A stretch of DNA of 64,000 bases from NCBI GenBank assembly GCA_910585625.1, contig CAJUFQ010000006.1:58701-122700 (forward strand). The letters are read 5' to 3'. The notes under the pieces are model-generated. The model saw nothing but the letters and a program-made list of their open reading frames with translations. It did not search any database and had not been told where the DNA came from. Both the position numbers and the translations under genes were made by a program. This stretch comes from an uncultured Lachnospiraceae bacterium (GTDB lineage: Bacteria > Bacillota > Clostridia > Lachnospirales > Lachnospiraceae). Shown one piece after another: positions 25,825 through 35,186 of this stretch; position 1 is the first letter of the stretch; the number at the start of each line of letters is the position of its first letter.

Positions 25825-26630
25825 AAAGCAAAAACAAAGGGCCTGCGCCGCCAAAGGCGGTCGGTATCCGCATCTCGGTCATTCTTCCTGCTTACAATGG
25901 GGAAGCTTATTTCAGGGAGCAGATGGATTCTATCTTAGGGCAGCTCTCAGACGCAGACGAGGTGCTGGTCTCTGACGACGGCTCGTCAGATGGGACGCTG
26001 GCTCTGGCAGAAGAGTACCAGGGCAGCGATAGCAGGGTACGGCTCCTAAAGGGGCCCAGGCAGGGAATCAAGAAGAATGTGGAACATGCGCTGCGCCATG
26101 CACGCGGCGCGTATATCTTCCTTGCGGATCAGGATGATATTTGGCTGGAAGGCAAGGTGGAGCGGGTCATGCAGGCGTTCCGGCAGCAGGGGGCGTATGT
26201 GGTCGTCCATGACGCCCGCGTATTTGCAGGCGAGGATACGGCCAGGATTCAGATGGAATCATTTTTCGCATTCCGCAATTCTGGGGCAGGCGTAGCCAAA
26301 AACATCGTCAAGAACAGCTATATCGGCTGCTGCATGGCGTTCCGGAGGGAGCTGCTGGAGGCAATATTGCCGATACCCGCGCGGATTGAAATGCACGATC
26401 AGTGGATCGGCGTCTTGGGAGATTATTTTGCAGGGAAATCATGGTTTCTGCCAGAGCCGCTGCTGTTATACCGCAGGCATGGGGACAACATTTCCTCCAT
26501 GGAGCATTATGGCGTTGGCAGGATGCTGCGCAACCGCGTCGTGTTCCTGTGGGCCTTTGCTCGGAGGATTTTGCAGAATCGCCGGAAAAGGCGCGGCAGT
26601 CAGGTGAAATTCAAGAAAAATGCCAGTTGA
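25818..26630 (+). CDS. GT2 glycosyltransferase
   Basis: 270 aa. Motifs ISVILPAYNGEAYFREQ, VLVSDDGSSDGTL, FLADQDDIWLEGKV and a C-terminal basic amphipathic tail. It resembles rhamnosyltransferase-like enzymes of wall polysaccharide clusters. The ATG overlapping the upstream stop is preferred (GGTGGAG upstream); an in-frame ATG 15 bp earlier is possible. Cytoplasmic, acting on the lipid-linked intermediate. Confidence 0.88.
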   Translation: MVKSKNKGPAPPKAVGIRISVILPAYNGEAYFREQMDSILGQLSDADEVLVSDDGSSDGTLALAEEYQGSDSRVRLLKGPRQGIKKNVEHALRHARGAYIFLADQDDIWLEGKVERVMQAFRQQGAYVVVHDARVFAGEDTARIQMESFFAFRNSGAGVAKNIVKNSYIGCCMAFRRELLEAILPIPARIEMHDQWIGVLGDYFAGKSWFLPEPLLLYRRHGDNISSMEHYGVGRMLRNRVVFLWAFARRILQNRRKRRGSQVKFKKNAS

Positions 26631-26732
26631 TAATCGGCGGGAAATATTATAAGATAAGTCGTGAACGTGTGCCGGGCAATTCCCAGGGCATGGGCAAACA
26701 AAAACAGAAAAACAAATGGGCAAGGTGGAAAT

Positions 26733-27857
26733 ATGGCAAACAAGAAGAGTGGGCAGGGGAGAAATGCGGCAGCAAGGAAAGCTATGAGGGCAAAGCGGCG
26801 CAAGCGCAAAGTCCTGCTGGTTTGCATGGAAGTTATTATCCTGGGCAGCGTGCTGCTTTGGATTTGGGCAAATGCGAAAATGGATAAGATAAATACGGAT
26901 AAATCATTTCAGGCCAAGGATGTTGAGAACGAAGATCTTTCGGAGGAGACACGGGACGTGTTGGGAAAATATACCACGATTGCGTTGTTTGGGTTGGACA
27001 ACCGTGACAGCAATTCCTACAACAGAGGCAATTCGGATGTAATCATGCTGGCGCGGATTGACAAGGATACCAAAGAAGTCCGCCTGGTGTCCGTGTACCG
27101 GGATACGTTCTTAAAAATGACCGATCTGGACAATACGGAAGCTTACAGTAAAGCGAACGCAGCTTATGCAGTGGGGGGGCCGGAACAGGCAGTGCGTATG
27201 CTGAACACCAACCTGGATCTTGACATCCGGGAATATGTATCTTTTGATTTCTCGGCTGTGGCGGAGGCGGTCGACCTTCTGGGCGGCGTGGAAGTGGAGA
27301 TTACGGAGGAAGAATGTGTCCATCTGAATAACTACTGCATTGAGACTTCCGAGGTGACGGGCAAGAGTTATGAACCGCTTCCGGGAGGAGGCTCTTATAA
27401 TTTAAACGGCGTCCAAGCCGTCTCATACGGCAGGATCCGCTATACGGCGGGGGATGATTTTAAGAGAACGGAACGCCAGCGTCTGGTTGTGAATAAGATG
27501 GTAGAGAAAGCGTTAAAATCAGATATAGGGACAATCAATGCCCTGATTGACGCTGTGTTCCCGCAGATTAAGACCAGCCTTGACAAGACAGAGCTGGCCG
27601 CCATGGCCATGGACGCCTTTCATTATAAGCTGGGGGAGAGCAGGGGATTTCCGTTCGATCTGCAGAACAAAGTGGTATCAATCTCCTACCAGCAGTCGGA
27701 TGCGGACTGTGTAATCCCTAAGGATCTGTCAGCCAATGTCAAGCAGCTCCATGATTTCTTATATGGGACGACCAGCTACATAGTGACAGACAGCGTGCAG
27801 GGAATCAGTGATGAGATTACATACCGGACCGGCGTGGCGGCTGGCATGGGCGAATAG
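26733..27857 (+). CDS. LytR-CpsA-Psr (LCP) family ligase, second copy
   Basis: 374 aa. Basic N-terminal tail (RKAMRAKRRKRKV), one TM helix (about 31-47), then an LCP domain: IALFGLDNRDSNSYNRGNSD, LVSVYRDTFLKM, and SYGRIRYTAGDDFKRTERQR. Clearly paralogous to the LCP gene 13 kb upstream. SD AGGTGG precedes the ATG; the frame is open a further 24 codons upstream but without family similarity. glmS follows 13 bp later. It probably attaches the glycan made by the preceding transferases to peptidoglycan. Confidence 0.92.
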   Translation: MANKKSGQGRNAAARKAMRAKRRKRKVLLVCMEVIILGSVLLWIWANAKMDKINTDKSFQAKDVENEDLSEETRDVLGKYTTIALFGLDNRDSNSYNRGNSDVIMLARIDKDTKEVRLVSVYRDTFLKMTDLDNTEAYSKANAAYAVGGPEQAVRMLNTNLDLDIREYVSFDFSAVAEAVDLLGGVEVEITEEECVHLNNYCIETSEVTGKSYEPLPGGGSYNLNGVQAVSYGRIRYTAGDDFKRTERQRLVVNKMVEKALKSDIGTINALIDAVFPQIKTSLDKTELAAMAMDAFHYKLGESRGFPFDLQNKVVSISYQQSDADCVIPKDLSANVKQLHDFLYGTTSYIVTDSVQGISDEITYRTGVAAGMGE

Positions 27858-27870
27858 CAGGAGGATTCAT

Positions 27871-29697
27871 ATGTGTGGAATAGTAGGCTACATTGGTAAA
27901 TCACAGGCAGCTCCGATTTTATTGGACGGTTTGTCAAAATTGGAATACAGAGGGTACGATTCTGCCGGGATTGCTGTCTATGACGGAGAGAAAATCCGGG
28001 CGCAGAAAGCTATTGGGCGGCTGAAAGTGTTGAGCGAGCTGACTCATGATGGGGCGATGATGCCGGGAGAGGCAGGAATTGGGCATACCCGCTGGGCAAC
28101 CCATGGCGCGCCGACGGACAGCAACGCGCATCCGCATTTTAACCAGGACGAAAGCATTGCCGTGGTACACAATGGGATAATCGAAAATTACCAGAAGCTC
28201 AAGAAATACTTAGAGGGCAAAGGCTGTCAGTTTGTGTCCGATACGGATACGGAGGTCGTGGCGCATCTGCTGGGTTACTATTATAGAGGGGATCCCGTCG
28301 AGGCCATCATCCGGGTCATGCACAGGGTGGAAGGTTCCTATGCGCTGGGCATCATGTTCAAGGCGCATCCCGGCGTACTGTATGCGGTACGCAAAGACAG
28401 CCCGCTGATTGTGGGGCATGGCGGGGATGGAAACCTGATTGCTTCCGATGTGCCTGCGGTCCTTAAATATACCCGCAATGTATATTTCATCCAGAATGAA
28501 GAGATTGCGGTTCTGAGCGAAGAGGCGATTTCGTTCTTCAATGTGGACGGCGAGGAGATTTCGAAGGAATCGTCTGCTATTGACTGGGATATCAATGCGG
28601 CAGAAAAGGGTGGCTATGAACATTTCATGCTCAAGGAAATGTACGAGCAGCCTCAGACAGTGAGGGATACCTTAAACCCGCGCATTAAAGGCGGCACGGT
28701 GGATATTGAGGAACTGGGCATGTCGGATGAGGAAATCTGCGGGATTGGCAGAATCCATATCGTTGCCTGCGGCTCCGCCTACCACACTGGCGTCACGGCA
28801 AAATATGTATTTGAGGGCATGGCGCGCATCCCGGTGGATGTGGATTTGGCCTCTGAATTCCGCTACCGCAATCCCATCTTAGCGCAGAATGACCTGGTCA
28901 TCATCATCAGCCAGTCTGGGGAGACGGCCGATTCCCTGGCTGCGCTGCGTGAGGCCAAGGACAGGGGCGTCAAGACCCTTGGCATTGTCAATGTGGTGGG
29001 CAGCTCTATTGCCCGAGAGGCCGATAAGGTCATGTATACCTGGGCAGGGCCGGAGATTGCAGTGGCTACGACCAAGGCGTACAGCGCGCAGCTGATTGCA
29101 GAATATCTGCTGGCCATCAAGTTTGCGCAGGTGCGGGGCGAGATTACCAGCCAGGAGGTCAGTTCGTACCTCAGAGATTTGCGGAAGCTGCCGGAGCAGA
29201 TTGAAATGCTCTTGAGTAATAAAGGCAAAATCCAGCATTTTGCAAACAGGTACATTTCTGCGAAGGATGTGTTCTTCGTGGGACGAGGCCTTGACCATGC
29301 GATTTCCATGGAAGGCTCGCTCAAACTGAAAGAAATTTCCTACATCCACTCTGAGGCATATGCAGCCGGGGAGCTGAAACATGGGACGATTTCATTGATT
29401 GAGGAAGGCACGCTGGTAGCCGCTGTGCTGACGCAGGAAGATTTATATAAAAAGACAATCAGCAATATCGTGGAACTTACCAGCCGGGGGGCTTTCGTGC
29501 TTGCGGTGACGAATACCGGGAACACGGAGATTGAGAAAGCGGCAGATTATGTCATCTATATCCCCCAGACGAACCGTTGGTTTACGAATTCCCTGGCTAT
29601 CATTCCTCTGCAGTTATTCAGTTACTATGTGTCCGTAGGAAAAGGCTGCGATGTGGATAAGCCGCGGAATCTGGCAAAGTCAGTGACAGTAGAATAA
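27871..29697 (+). CDS. glmS: Glutamine-fructose-6-phosphate aminotransferase
   Basis: 608 aa. Makes glucosamine-6-phosphate from fructose-6-phosphate and glutamine, the first step to UDP-GlcNAc. Class II glutaminase domain begins MCGIVGYIG (catalytic Cys after Met removal), followed by two SIS domains (ACGSAYHTG, ISQSGETADS, VGRGLDHAISMEGSLKLKE) and the C-terminal KPRNLAKSVTVE. SD CAGGAGG. Only 13 bp separate it from the LCP gene, so the glmS ribozyme leader known in many Firmicutes cannot be present here; regulation must differ. Confidence 0.98.
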   Translation: MCGIVGYIGKSQAAPILLDGLSKLEYRGYDSAGIAVYDGEKIRAQKAIGRLKVLSELTHDGAMMPGEAGIGHTRWATHGAPTDSNAHPHFNQDESIAVVHNGIIENYQKLKKYLEGKGCQFVSDTDTEVVAHLLGYYYRGDPVEAIIRVMHRVEGSYALGIMFKAHPGVLYAVRKDSPLIVGHGGDGNLIASDVPAVLKYTRNVYFIQNEEIAVLSEEAISFFNVDGEEISKESSAIDWDINAAEKGGYEHFMLKEMYEQPQTVRDTLNPRIKGGTVDIEELGMSDEEICGIGRIHIVACGSAYHTGVTAKYVFEGMARIPVDVDLASEFRYRNPILAQNDLVIIISQSGETADSLAALREAKDRGVKTLGIVNVVGSSIAREADKVMYTWAGPEIAVATTKAYSAQLIAEYLLAIKFAQVRGEITSQEVSSYLRDLRKLPEQIEMLLSNKGKIQHFANRYISAKDVFFVGRGLDHAISMEGSLKLKEISYIHSEAYAAGELKHGTISLIEEGTLVAAVLTQEDLYKKTISNIVELTSRGAFVLAVTNTGNTEIEKAADYVIYIPQTNRWFTNSLAIIPLQLFSYYVSVGKGCDVDKPRNLAKSVTVE

Positions 29698-29722
29698 GAG
29701 GCTGGGGAAAAGGATGTTTCAG

Positions 29723-29758
29723 GCAGCTGCAAAATGGTGGATTTTGCAGCTGCTTTTT
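29723..29758 (+). terminator. Terminator after glmS
   Basis: Perfect 12-bp stem GCAGCTGCAAAA/TTTTGCAGCTGC, 7-nt loop, followed by TTTTT. It closes the envelope cluster. Confidence 0.9.
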
Positions 29759-29900
29759 GCGCCTGATGGCTTCTGCGGCTGCGCTTCCCTGTCTGAAAAA
29801 CACTTTTTTTTAAAATAATAGACACAGTTTTGTCACAAATGTTCCGTAAACTGCTTAGTAGAAACAAGGACAGAGCAGCAGAGGAAAGGAGCAATCTGTT

Positions 29901-31775
29901 ATGGAAAATAATTTTAATAATTTTGGCAATAATGAGAATAAGGACAATCTTGAGAACAATATGGGTGTTATGCAGAACGCCGAAACAGCAGAAGAAAGAA
30001 AGGATGCAGAACATTCCATTCCGAGCAGCACCGGAGCTTCGGGTTCTGTTTACTCTTACAGTTATGTGAACCAGGAAAACCAGGAGCGCAATCCTAATTA
30101 TTATGAGAAAAAGGAAGCGGATAGCAGCAGCTCGCGGGTCTATACGGCAGGAAGTCATGAGAACGCCCAGGGAAGCAGCCAGCCAGGCGGTTACAGCGCC
30201 GCTCCGGATAGCAGCCATCCGGGAGCTGACAGCACTGCTTGGGACAGCAGCTATCCGGGAGCTTATAATACTGCGCGGGAAGGCAGCCAGCCAGGAGGCT
30301 ATGGCACTGCTCAGGGAAACGGCCAGCCAGGAGGGTTTGCCACTGCTCAGGGAAACAGCCAGCCAGGAGGGTTTGCCACTGCCCAGGGCACTGATGGGAC
30401 AGATAGAAGCACTGCCTGGAACGGCAGCCAGGGGAGTTCAGCAGGCAGTGCAGGACAGGCAGCATGGGCAGGGCAGGCATCTTCCCAGAACCAGGAAGCT
30501 TCCGGGAAGAAAGCCAGGAGGCCTAAGAAACAGAAAATGCCTGGTGAGAAAAAGCAGCAAGGATTTGGCATGGCTGTCGGCAAATGCGCGGCACTTGCCG
30601 TGGTGTTCGGGCTGGTGTCCGGTACCGTCTTCTATGGAACCGGCTTTGCGTTCCGCCACACAATAGGCGCGAATGAGGCGGTAAATGAGGCCACAGCAGA
30701 AAATAAGGGCAATACAGGTGGGACAGCTGTCGACAAGGGGAGCCTGTCGGCTACCAGCGTAAGCACGGCAACGACTGTCAACGATGTGTCGGATGTTGCA
30801 GAAAATGTAATGCCTTCCATCGTTTCCATTACCAACATGAGCCAGCAGGTACAGTCTGATTTCTTCGGACGTCTCTATCAGGAGGAAGTGCCCGGCGCAG
30901 GAAGCGGGATTATCATTGGGCAGACTGAGGAGGAAATCTATATTGCCACAAATAACCATGTGATTGCCAATTCCACCCAGCTTACCGTAAATTTTGTGGA
31001 TAATCAGCAAGTAGAAGGGGAAGTAAAAGGCGCGGACGCCAGCACGGATCTTGCGGTCGTGGCTGTCAAAGTAAAAGATATCCCCAGCGACACTATGGAT
31101 AAGATTAAGGTAGCGACGCTCGGAAATTCTGATTCCGTCAAAGTCGGGCAGAGTGTTGTGGCTATCGGGAATGCCATGGGATATGGGCAGTCAGTAACGA
31201 CAGGAGTAATCAGCGCGATGGACAGGGAAGTTACCGTCCAGGATGAGACGACAGGGACTTCTATCACGAACGATTTGATTCAGACCGATGCAGCCATCAA
31301 CCCCGGGAACAGCGGAGGCGCACTGCTGAACATGAACGGTGAAGTTATAGGCATCAATTCCGTGAAATATGCTGATACCCAGGTGGAGGGCATGGGCTAT
31401 GCAATCCCTATCTCTGCGGCAGAGCCGATTGTCAACAACCTGATTACCAGGGAAATCGTGGATGAGTCTAAATCCGCATACCTGGGCGTGACAGGGCAGG
31501 ACGTGACTTCCGAAGTGTCAGAGAGTTTCGGTATGCCGGAGGGCTTATATATTACGATGGTGACGGAGAACAGCGCAGCTGAGCAGGCAGGAATCAACAA
31601 AGGCGATGTGCTGACCAAATTTGACGGCAGGAAGATTACCTCATTAGAAGGGCTTTCAGACGCTATGCAGTATTATGAGGCAGGCAGCGATGTAGAAGTG
31701 ACGCTGCAAAGAAATAACAACGGTGAATGGAGGGAAGAGACCATTACAGTGACGCTTGGAAAAAAGAATGATTAG
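29901..31775 (+). CDS. Membrane-anchored HtrA/DegP serine protease
   Basis: 624 aa. A long cytoplasmic Ser/Gly/Gln-rich N-terminus with six 12-residue repeats, a Lys-rich stop, one TM helix (about 228-250), an extracellular trypsin-like domain and a C-terminal PDZ domain (about 520-610). Triad: His in NNHVIAN, Asp in STDLAVV, Ser in GNSGGAL. It degrades or refolds damaged exported proteins. SD GAAAGGAG. I could not find a convincing promoter in the 140 bp after the glmS terminator. The low-complexity cytoplasmic tail is unusually long. Confidence 0.95.
   Translation: MENNFNNFGNNENKDNLENNMGVMQNAETAEERKDAEHSIPSSTGASGSVYSYSYVNQENQERNPNYYEKKEADSSSSRVYTAGSHENAQGSSQPGGYSAAPDSSHPGADSTAWDSSYPGAYNTAREGSQPGGYGTAQGNGQPGGFATAQGNSQPGGFATAQGTDGTDRSTAWNGSQGSSAGSAGQAAWAGQASSQNQEASGKKARRPKKQKMPGEKKQQGFGMAVGKCAALAVVFGLVSGTVFYGTGFAFRHTIGANEAVNEATAENKGNTGGTAVDKGSLSATSVSTATTVNDVSDVAENVMPSIVSITNMSQQVQSDFFGRLYQEEVPGAGSGIIIGQTEEEIYIATNNHVIANSTQLTVNFVDNQQVEGEVKGADASTDLAVVAVKVKDIPSDTMDKIKVATLGNSDSVKVGQSVVAIGNAMGYGQSVTTGVISAMDREVTVQDETTGTSITNDLIQTDAAINPGNSGGALLNMNGEVIGINSVKYADTQVEGMGYAIPISAAEPIVNNLITREIVDESKSAYLGVTGQDVTSEVSESFGMPEGLYITMVTENSAAEQAGINKGDVLTKFDGRKITSLEGLSDAMQYYEAGSDVEVTLQRNNNGEWREETITVTLGKKND
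30174..30389 (+). repeat. 36-bp in-frame tandem repeat in the HtrA gene, six copies
   Basis: Units begin every 36 bp from 30174 and encode SQPGGFATAQG-like 12-mers in the cytoplasmic tail. The last three copies are nearly identical; the first three have diverged. Confidence 0.9.
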
Positions 31776-31842
31776 AAAAGCCTTCTGCGGGCGGTAAAGA
31801 AGATGGCTGTATAAGCGCGCTTCATGCAGGCAGAGGAGAAGG

Positions 31843-31895
31843 AACCCTTGTAAGTAATGCATCCTATTATTTACAAGGGTTTTAAGAATTTTTTA
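31843..31895 (+). terminator. Terminator after the HtrA gene
   Basis: AACCCTTGTAA and TTACAAGGGTT form an 11-bp stem with TAAT/ATTA pairing inside it, followed by a broken T tract (TTTT, then TTTTTT). Confidence 0.75.
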
Positions 31896-31924
31896 TTGAA
31901 AATCGCAGATAGTAGGGTTATAAT
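31896..31924 (+). promoter_or_regulatory. Promoter of the HD-PRTase two-gene locus
   Basis: TTGAAA, 17-nt spacer, TATAAT (perfect -10), immediately after the upstream terminator, so the locus is an independent transcription unit. Confidence 0.75.
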
Positions 31925-31970
31925 GAAAATGCGTTACTATATTTAAGAGTTACAGAGTTGGGGGTTGAAA

Positions 31971-32393
31971 ATGGAAGCATATATGAAATCTTTCCTGAAA
32001 AAGTTCGTAGCTTCGCTGTATCTGGCAGGCGTGGAGTTCATTCCCTTTTCGGGAGAAGAATTCCAAAAAGGGGTAGCGTCCATGCAGGGCGAACTGAAGG
32101 AGTCCTTGACGGAACCGGAGTACGAGGCATTGTCAGACATATTTGTGAAGTCCCCAGTGCAGGAGGCGTATAATAACATCAGGGATTTATTGATGTCCCT
32201 GAATGGAGACACGATAAGTTTCATGGGGGTAGATAATCCATATTGGACGAAAGCATCGATTAAAATGAATGATTATTACGCCCATAAGCTGATGAAGGAT
32301 CAATCAGAATGCGGTATTGATTCTGACATTATCAAGAATGCAACAGATAAATTTTGCGAGGCGGCAGGGGTGTTAATTTGGGAACAGTTTTAG
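31971..32393 (+). CDS. Small protein of unknown function, partner of the HD-PRTase
   Basis: 140 aa, soluble, mixed alpha-helical, no signal peptide, TM segment or recognised motif; acidic centre (ELKESLTEPEYEALSDIFVK). SD-like GGGGGT precedes the ATG; an in-frame TTG lies 6 bp upstream. Its 3' end overlaps the next frame by at least 16 bp, indicating translational coupling and a stable two-gene unit. By analogy with other two-gene conflict modules it might be a sensor, inhibitor or adaptor, but nothing in the sequence shows this. Confidence 0.75.
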   Translation: MEAYMKSFLKKFVASLYLAGVEFIPFSGEEFQKGVASMQGELKESLTEPEYEALSDIFVKSPVQEAYNNIRDLLMSLNGDTISFMGVDNPYWTKASIKMNDYYAHKLMKDQSECGIDSDIIKNATDKFCEAAGVLIWEQF

Positions 32394-35140
32394 ATATACT
32401 TAGGAGCGATAAGTTAAAGGGACTGAGAGGGCAAGTGGAAGCTTTTTGCAATGAGCTGATGGGCGGTTATCTGGAAGAATGCCATGCTTCGTGCGAAAGG
32501 GTTTCACTTTCTCCTTCTAATACGAAAAATTTTTATGATTCTGTATGGGGTACGATAGAGATTAATGAAGGTGAAATATTTATTTTAGACTGCCCGCTTT
32601 TGCAGCGGCTGCGCCACATTAAGCAGTTAGGGCTTGCCAATTTATTATATGCCAGTGCGGATCACTCAAGGTTTTCCCATACATTGGGCGTGCTTCATAC
32701 GGCAGATGTCATGCAGAAGCAGATTGAGAAGGAATTAAATAAAAAGAATATCCATACGGATGCGGACGTCAATCAGATTGTCCGTCTCTCAGCCATCTTC
32801 CATGATTGCGGGCATATGTTCTGCAGCCATGCATCGGAACGGTATTTTCAGAAGAACGCGAAGTTTGAATTGTTTGACAAGGTTGATTCCATCCGCACCC
32901 ATATTGAAACAAGGCTGTCGATGAAACCCTCCCTGTCAGAGCTGATATCCGTCCTGATTGTCCAGTCGCCGGCTGTCCAGGAACTGCTGGAGATTGTGGA
33001 AGCCGGGTTGGATTCGGTTAAGATGCAGAAGGCGAATAAGGACTGTATCATAGAGAAGATTTGTTGTTTTATCTGGGGGTATCCTTATTCCGAGAAGCTG
33101 CTGCCTTATGCCCAGATTATCAGCGGGCAGATAGACGCAGATAAATTAGATTATCTCAAGAGGGATTCGCATTCCACGGGAGTGCCGACTGGCGTTGACA
33201 TGTCAAGGGTGTTCCAGAAGCTGCGGGTGGTACAGTCAAACAAGGATTTCAGTATGCTGAGTACGACCGAAGAAGAGATGGACACGAGATACACGATAGG
33301 CATTGCTCCGGCGGCGATAAATACGGTCGACCAGCTGATTGTGTCAAGGTATATGATGTTCGAGAACGTGTATTACCATCAAAAGACCTTGACGGCGGAG
33401 ACTTTGCTGCGGTATGCATTGGAGCAGCTGAGCGAATCGGCAGAAGGGTTGTTTGACGATTTCAGGAATATTTTAATACTGCAGGATAACGACATCATCC
33501 ACACAGATTTCAATCTGATAATTAAAAAATATGTTCCTGATTTTCAGGTGACAGACCGGGAGAAATATGACCATGCCTGCCAGGTGCTGAGGAACCTTGC
33601 GAAACGGAAGTTATTCAAAAGAAGCGTAGCTTTCACGAATGAGAACCTTGTGGACGTCGGGCATAAAGGGCTCGAGTTTTATTCCAAAGTTTTTAAGGAC
33701 AGGAACTTGGAGGAACAGCAGAAATTCGTCAGCCTGGTGATTGACAAAGTCAATGAGAGCAAACGGATGTTAAGCAGCGCGGAGTTTTATACCAATAAGC
33801 AGACGGACGTGCTTTTGATTATCGCGCCGGACATCTCAAATACGAATATCAACAGCAACCTGGCGATTGCGGAAAAGAACAATAAAAGCAGGGATATGGA
33901 ATTTGAGGCGGATAACTGGCTGAAAAGCCGTTCCTCCAGGAAGTCCCAGAATTACCTGGTTACATATGCGGAGGATCGCTATATCGTATACATCGCCGTG
34001 GAATATATTTTGCTGGTGCATTACGGCCTGCTGATTTCAGATTCCATCATTTACGATAAGAAAGACATGCGTCTTATCGAAAAAATGAAAATGGCTTTGG
34101 AAGAGAAAGGGTTTTACAAGCAGGCGTATGCAATCGCGCCGAATGAAGTAATTAAGTTGTATAACCACAGGATAGAACTCCTGATAAAGGAGAAGTGGAA
34201 GTATTACGAGCTGATATCTGTTGACAATGGATTTCCGCACGACATGGACGTCTCCTACCTGACAACCTATCTCAAACAGTTTTATCAGTTTAAGGATGAA
34301 ATCGGCGATTATCCGTTATTTGTCAAAGCCTGCGTGAATATGCTGGAAAAGGTACGGGTTATATCGAAGCAGGAAATTTTCAACGCATTGAAGAATAATT
34401 TCCATAAAATCCTTAAATTAGAGAAAGTTGATTTCCAGAGGCTTAAAATCTGCAATATCGGCAATGTGCAAGATGGCAGCGCGCAGATTGCTTATCAGAT
34501 TAACAGCATCAATGAATCCCTGCAAGCGAGAAACAGGGTGATGTCTCTGGAAGAGGCGCTGATGTTTTCGGAAGAGGGGCAGGCGATTGTGTTCGTGGAA
34601 GATGCTTTCTGTTCCGGGAAGCAGATCCTGTCGATATTTGAGACATATATGGGAGTGCCGTTGGAAGAGCGGCAGACACAGGAAGAACATGTGAAGGAAC
34701 TGCCAGATACGGAAAAGCAGAAACTGAAAAATTCTAAGATTTATTTTTCGTTCATCATGCATAATAAAGAGAATGAGGAAGCATTCCTTGCCGGGATGAA
34801 GAAAATAGGGCTGGAAAGGGTGGAGATTATTTCAAACGAAGAATTTCCCCCAAAATATTTTGAGCAGCAGGAGGATGATGAAGAGCATCAGGTCTTGAAG
34901 CGGTATTTTAAAGCGGCGGGAGAGCTTTTGATTAAGCAGAAAGCCACAGATGAAGAAGGGAACAGGAAGGCCAGCTGGACAGACGAGAGGATGGCGGGAA
35001 GCTGCCTGGGGTATAATGATGCGCAGCAGCTGATTGTTTTTGCGTGGAATACGCCGACCTATACGTTAACGTCGCTGTGGATGCAGGGGGAGGTGCTGGG
35101 GTCAGAGTGGATTCCGCTTTTCCCGAGGATTGATAAATAG
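32378..35140 (+). CDS. HD-domain phosphohydrolase fused to a phosphoribosyltransferase-like domain
   Basis: 920 aa. The N-terminal third is an HD domain of the SAMHD1/dGTPase-like group: RLRHIKQLGL, HSRFSHTLGVLH (His about 96), IFHDCGH (HD about 142-143) and QIDADKLDYLKRDS (distal Asp). The middle (about 400-700) is alpha-helical and unassigned. The C-terminus has VFVEDAFCSGKQI (about 738-750), a PRPP-loop-like motif, and ends with a LGYND...NTPTYTLTSLWM...WIPLFPR pattern that recalls the PRTase-CE domain linked to bacterial conflict systems (from memory). A role in nucleotide depletion or signalling is inferred. Start is TTG with AGGGG 9 nt upstream; another TTG lies 24 bp earlier. No close housekeeping counterpart is known to me. 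Confidence 0.85.
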   Translation: MGTVLDILRSDKLKGLRGQVEAFCNELMGGYLEECHASCERVSLSPSNTKNFYDSVWGTIEINEGEIFILDCPLLQRLRHIKQLGLANLLYASADHSRFSHTLGVLHTADVMQKQIEKELNKKNIHTDADVNQIVRLSAIFHDCGHMFCSHASERYFQKNAKFELFDKVDSIRTHIETRLSMKPSLSELISVLIVQSPAVQELLEIVEAGLDSVKMQKANKDCIIEKICCFIWGYPYSEKLLPYAQIISGQIDADKLDYLKRDSHSTGVPTGVDMSRVFQKLRVVQSNKDFSMLSTTEEEMDTRYTIGIAPAAINTVDQLIVSRYMMFENVYYHQKTLTAETLLRYALEQLSESAEGLFDDFRNILILQDNDIIHTDFNLIIKKYVPDFQVTDREKYDHACQVLRNLAKRKLFKRSVAFTNENLVDVGHKGLEFYSKVFKDRNLEEQQKFVSLVIDKVNESKRMLSSAEFYTNKQTDVLLIIAPDISNTNINSNLAIAEKNNKSRDMEFEADNWLKSRSSRKSQNYLVTYAEDRYIVYIAVEYILLVHYGLLISDSIIYDKKDMRLIEKMKMALEEKGFYKQAYAIAPNEVIKLYNHRIELLIKEKWKYYELISVDNGFPHDMDVSYLTTYLKQFYQFKDEIGDYPLFVKACVNMLEKVRVISKQEIFNALKNNFHKILKLEKVDFQRLKICNIGNVQDGSAQIAYQINSINESLQARNRVMSLEEALMFSEEGQAIVFVEDAFCSGKQILSIFETYMGVPLEERQTQEEHVKELPDTEKQKLKNSKIYFSFIMHNKENEEAFLAGMKKIGLERVEIISNEEFPPKYFEQQEDDEEHQVLKRYFKAAGELLIKQKATDEEGNRKASWTDERMAGSCLGYNDAQQLIVFAWNTPTYTLTSLWMQGEVLGSEWIPLFPRIDK

Positions 35141-35159
35141 AAGAAGCATAAGGTATAAT
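35130..35159 (+). promoter_or_regulatory. arcC promoter
   Basis: TTGATA, 18-nt spacer, TATAAT. It starts inside the last codons of the HD-PRTase gene. Confidence 0.6.
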
Positions 35160-35186
35160 GCTGGGTTAGGAATAAGGACAAACTGA

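Noticed and set aside
27820..27871. glmS ribozyme ahead of glmS
   Set aside because: Only 13 bp separate the LCP stop and the glmS start; there is no space and no ribozyme core.
29901..30400. HtrA and linker repeats as a CRISPR-like array
   Set aside because: Repeats are contiguous and in frame without unique spacers; they encode protein tandem repeats.
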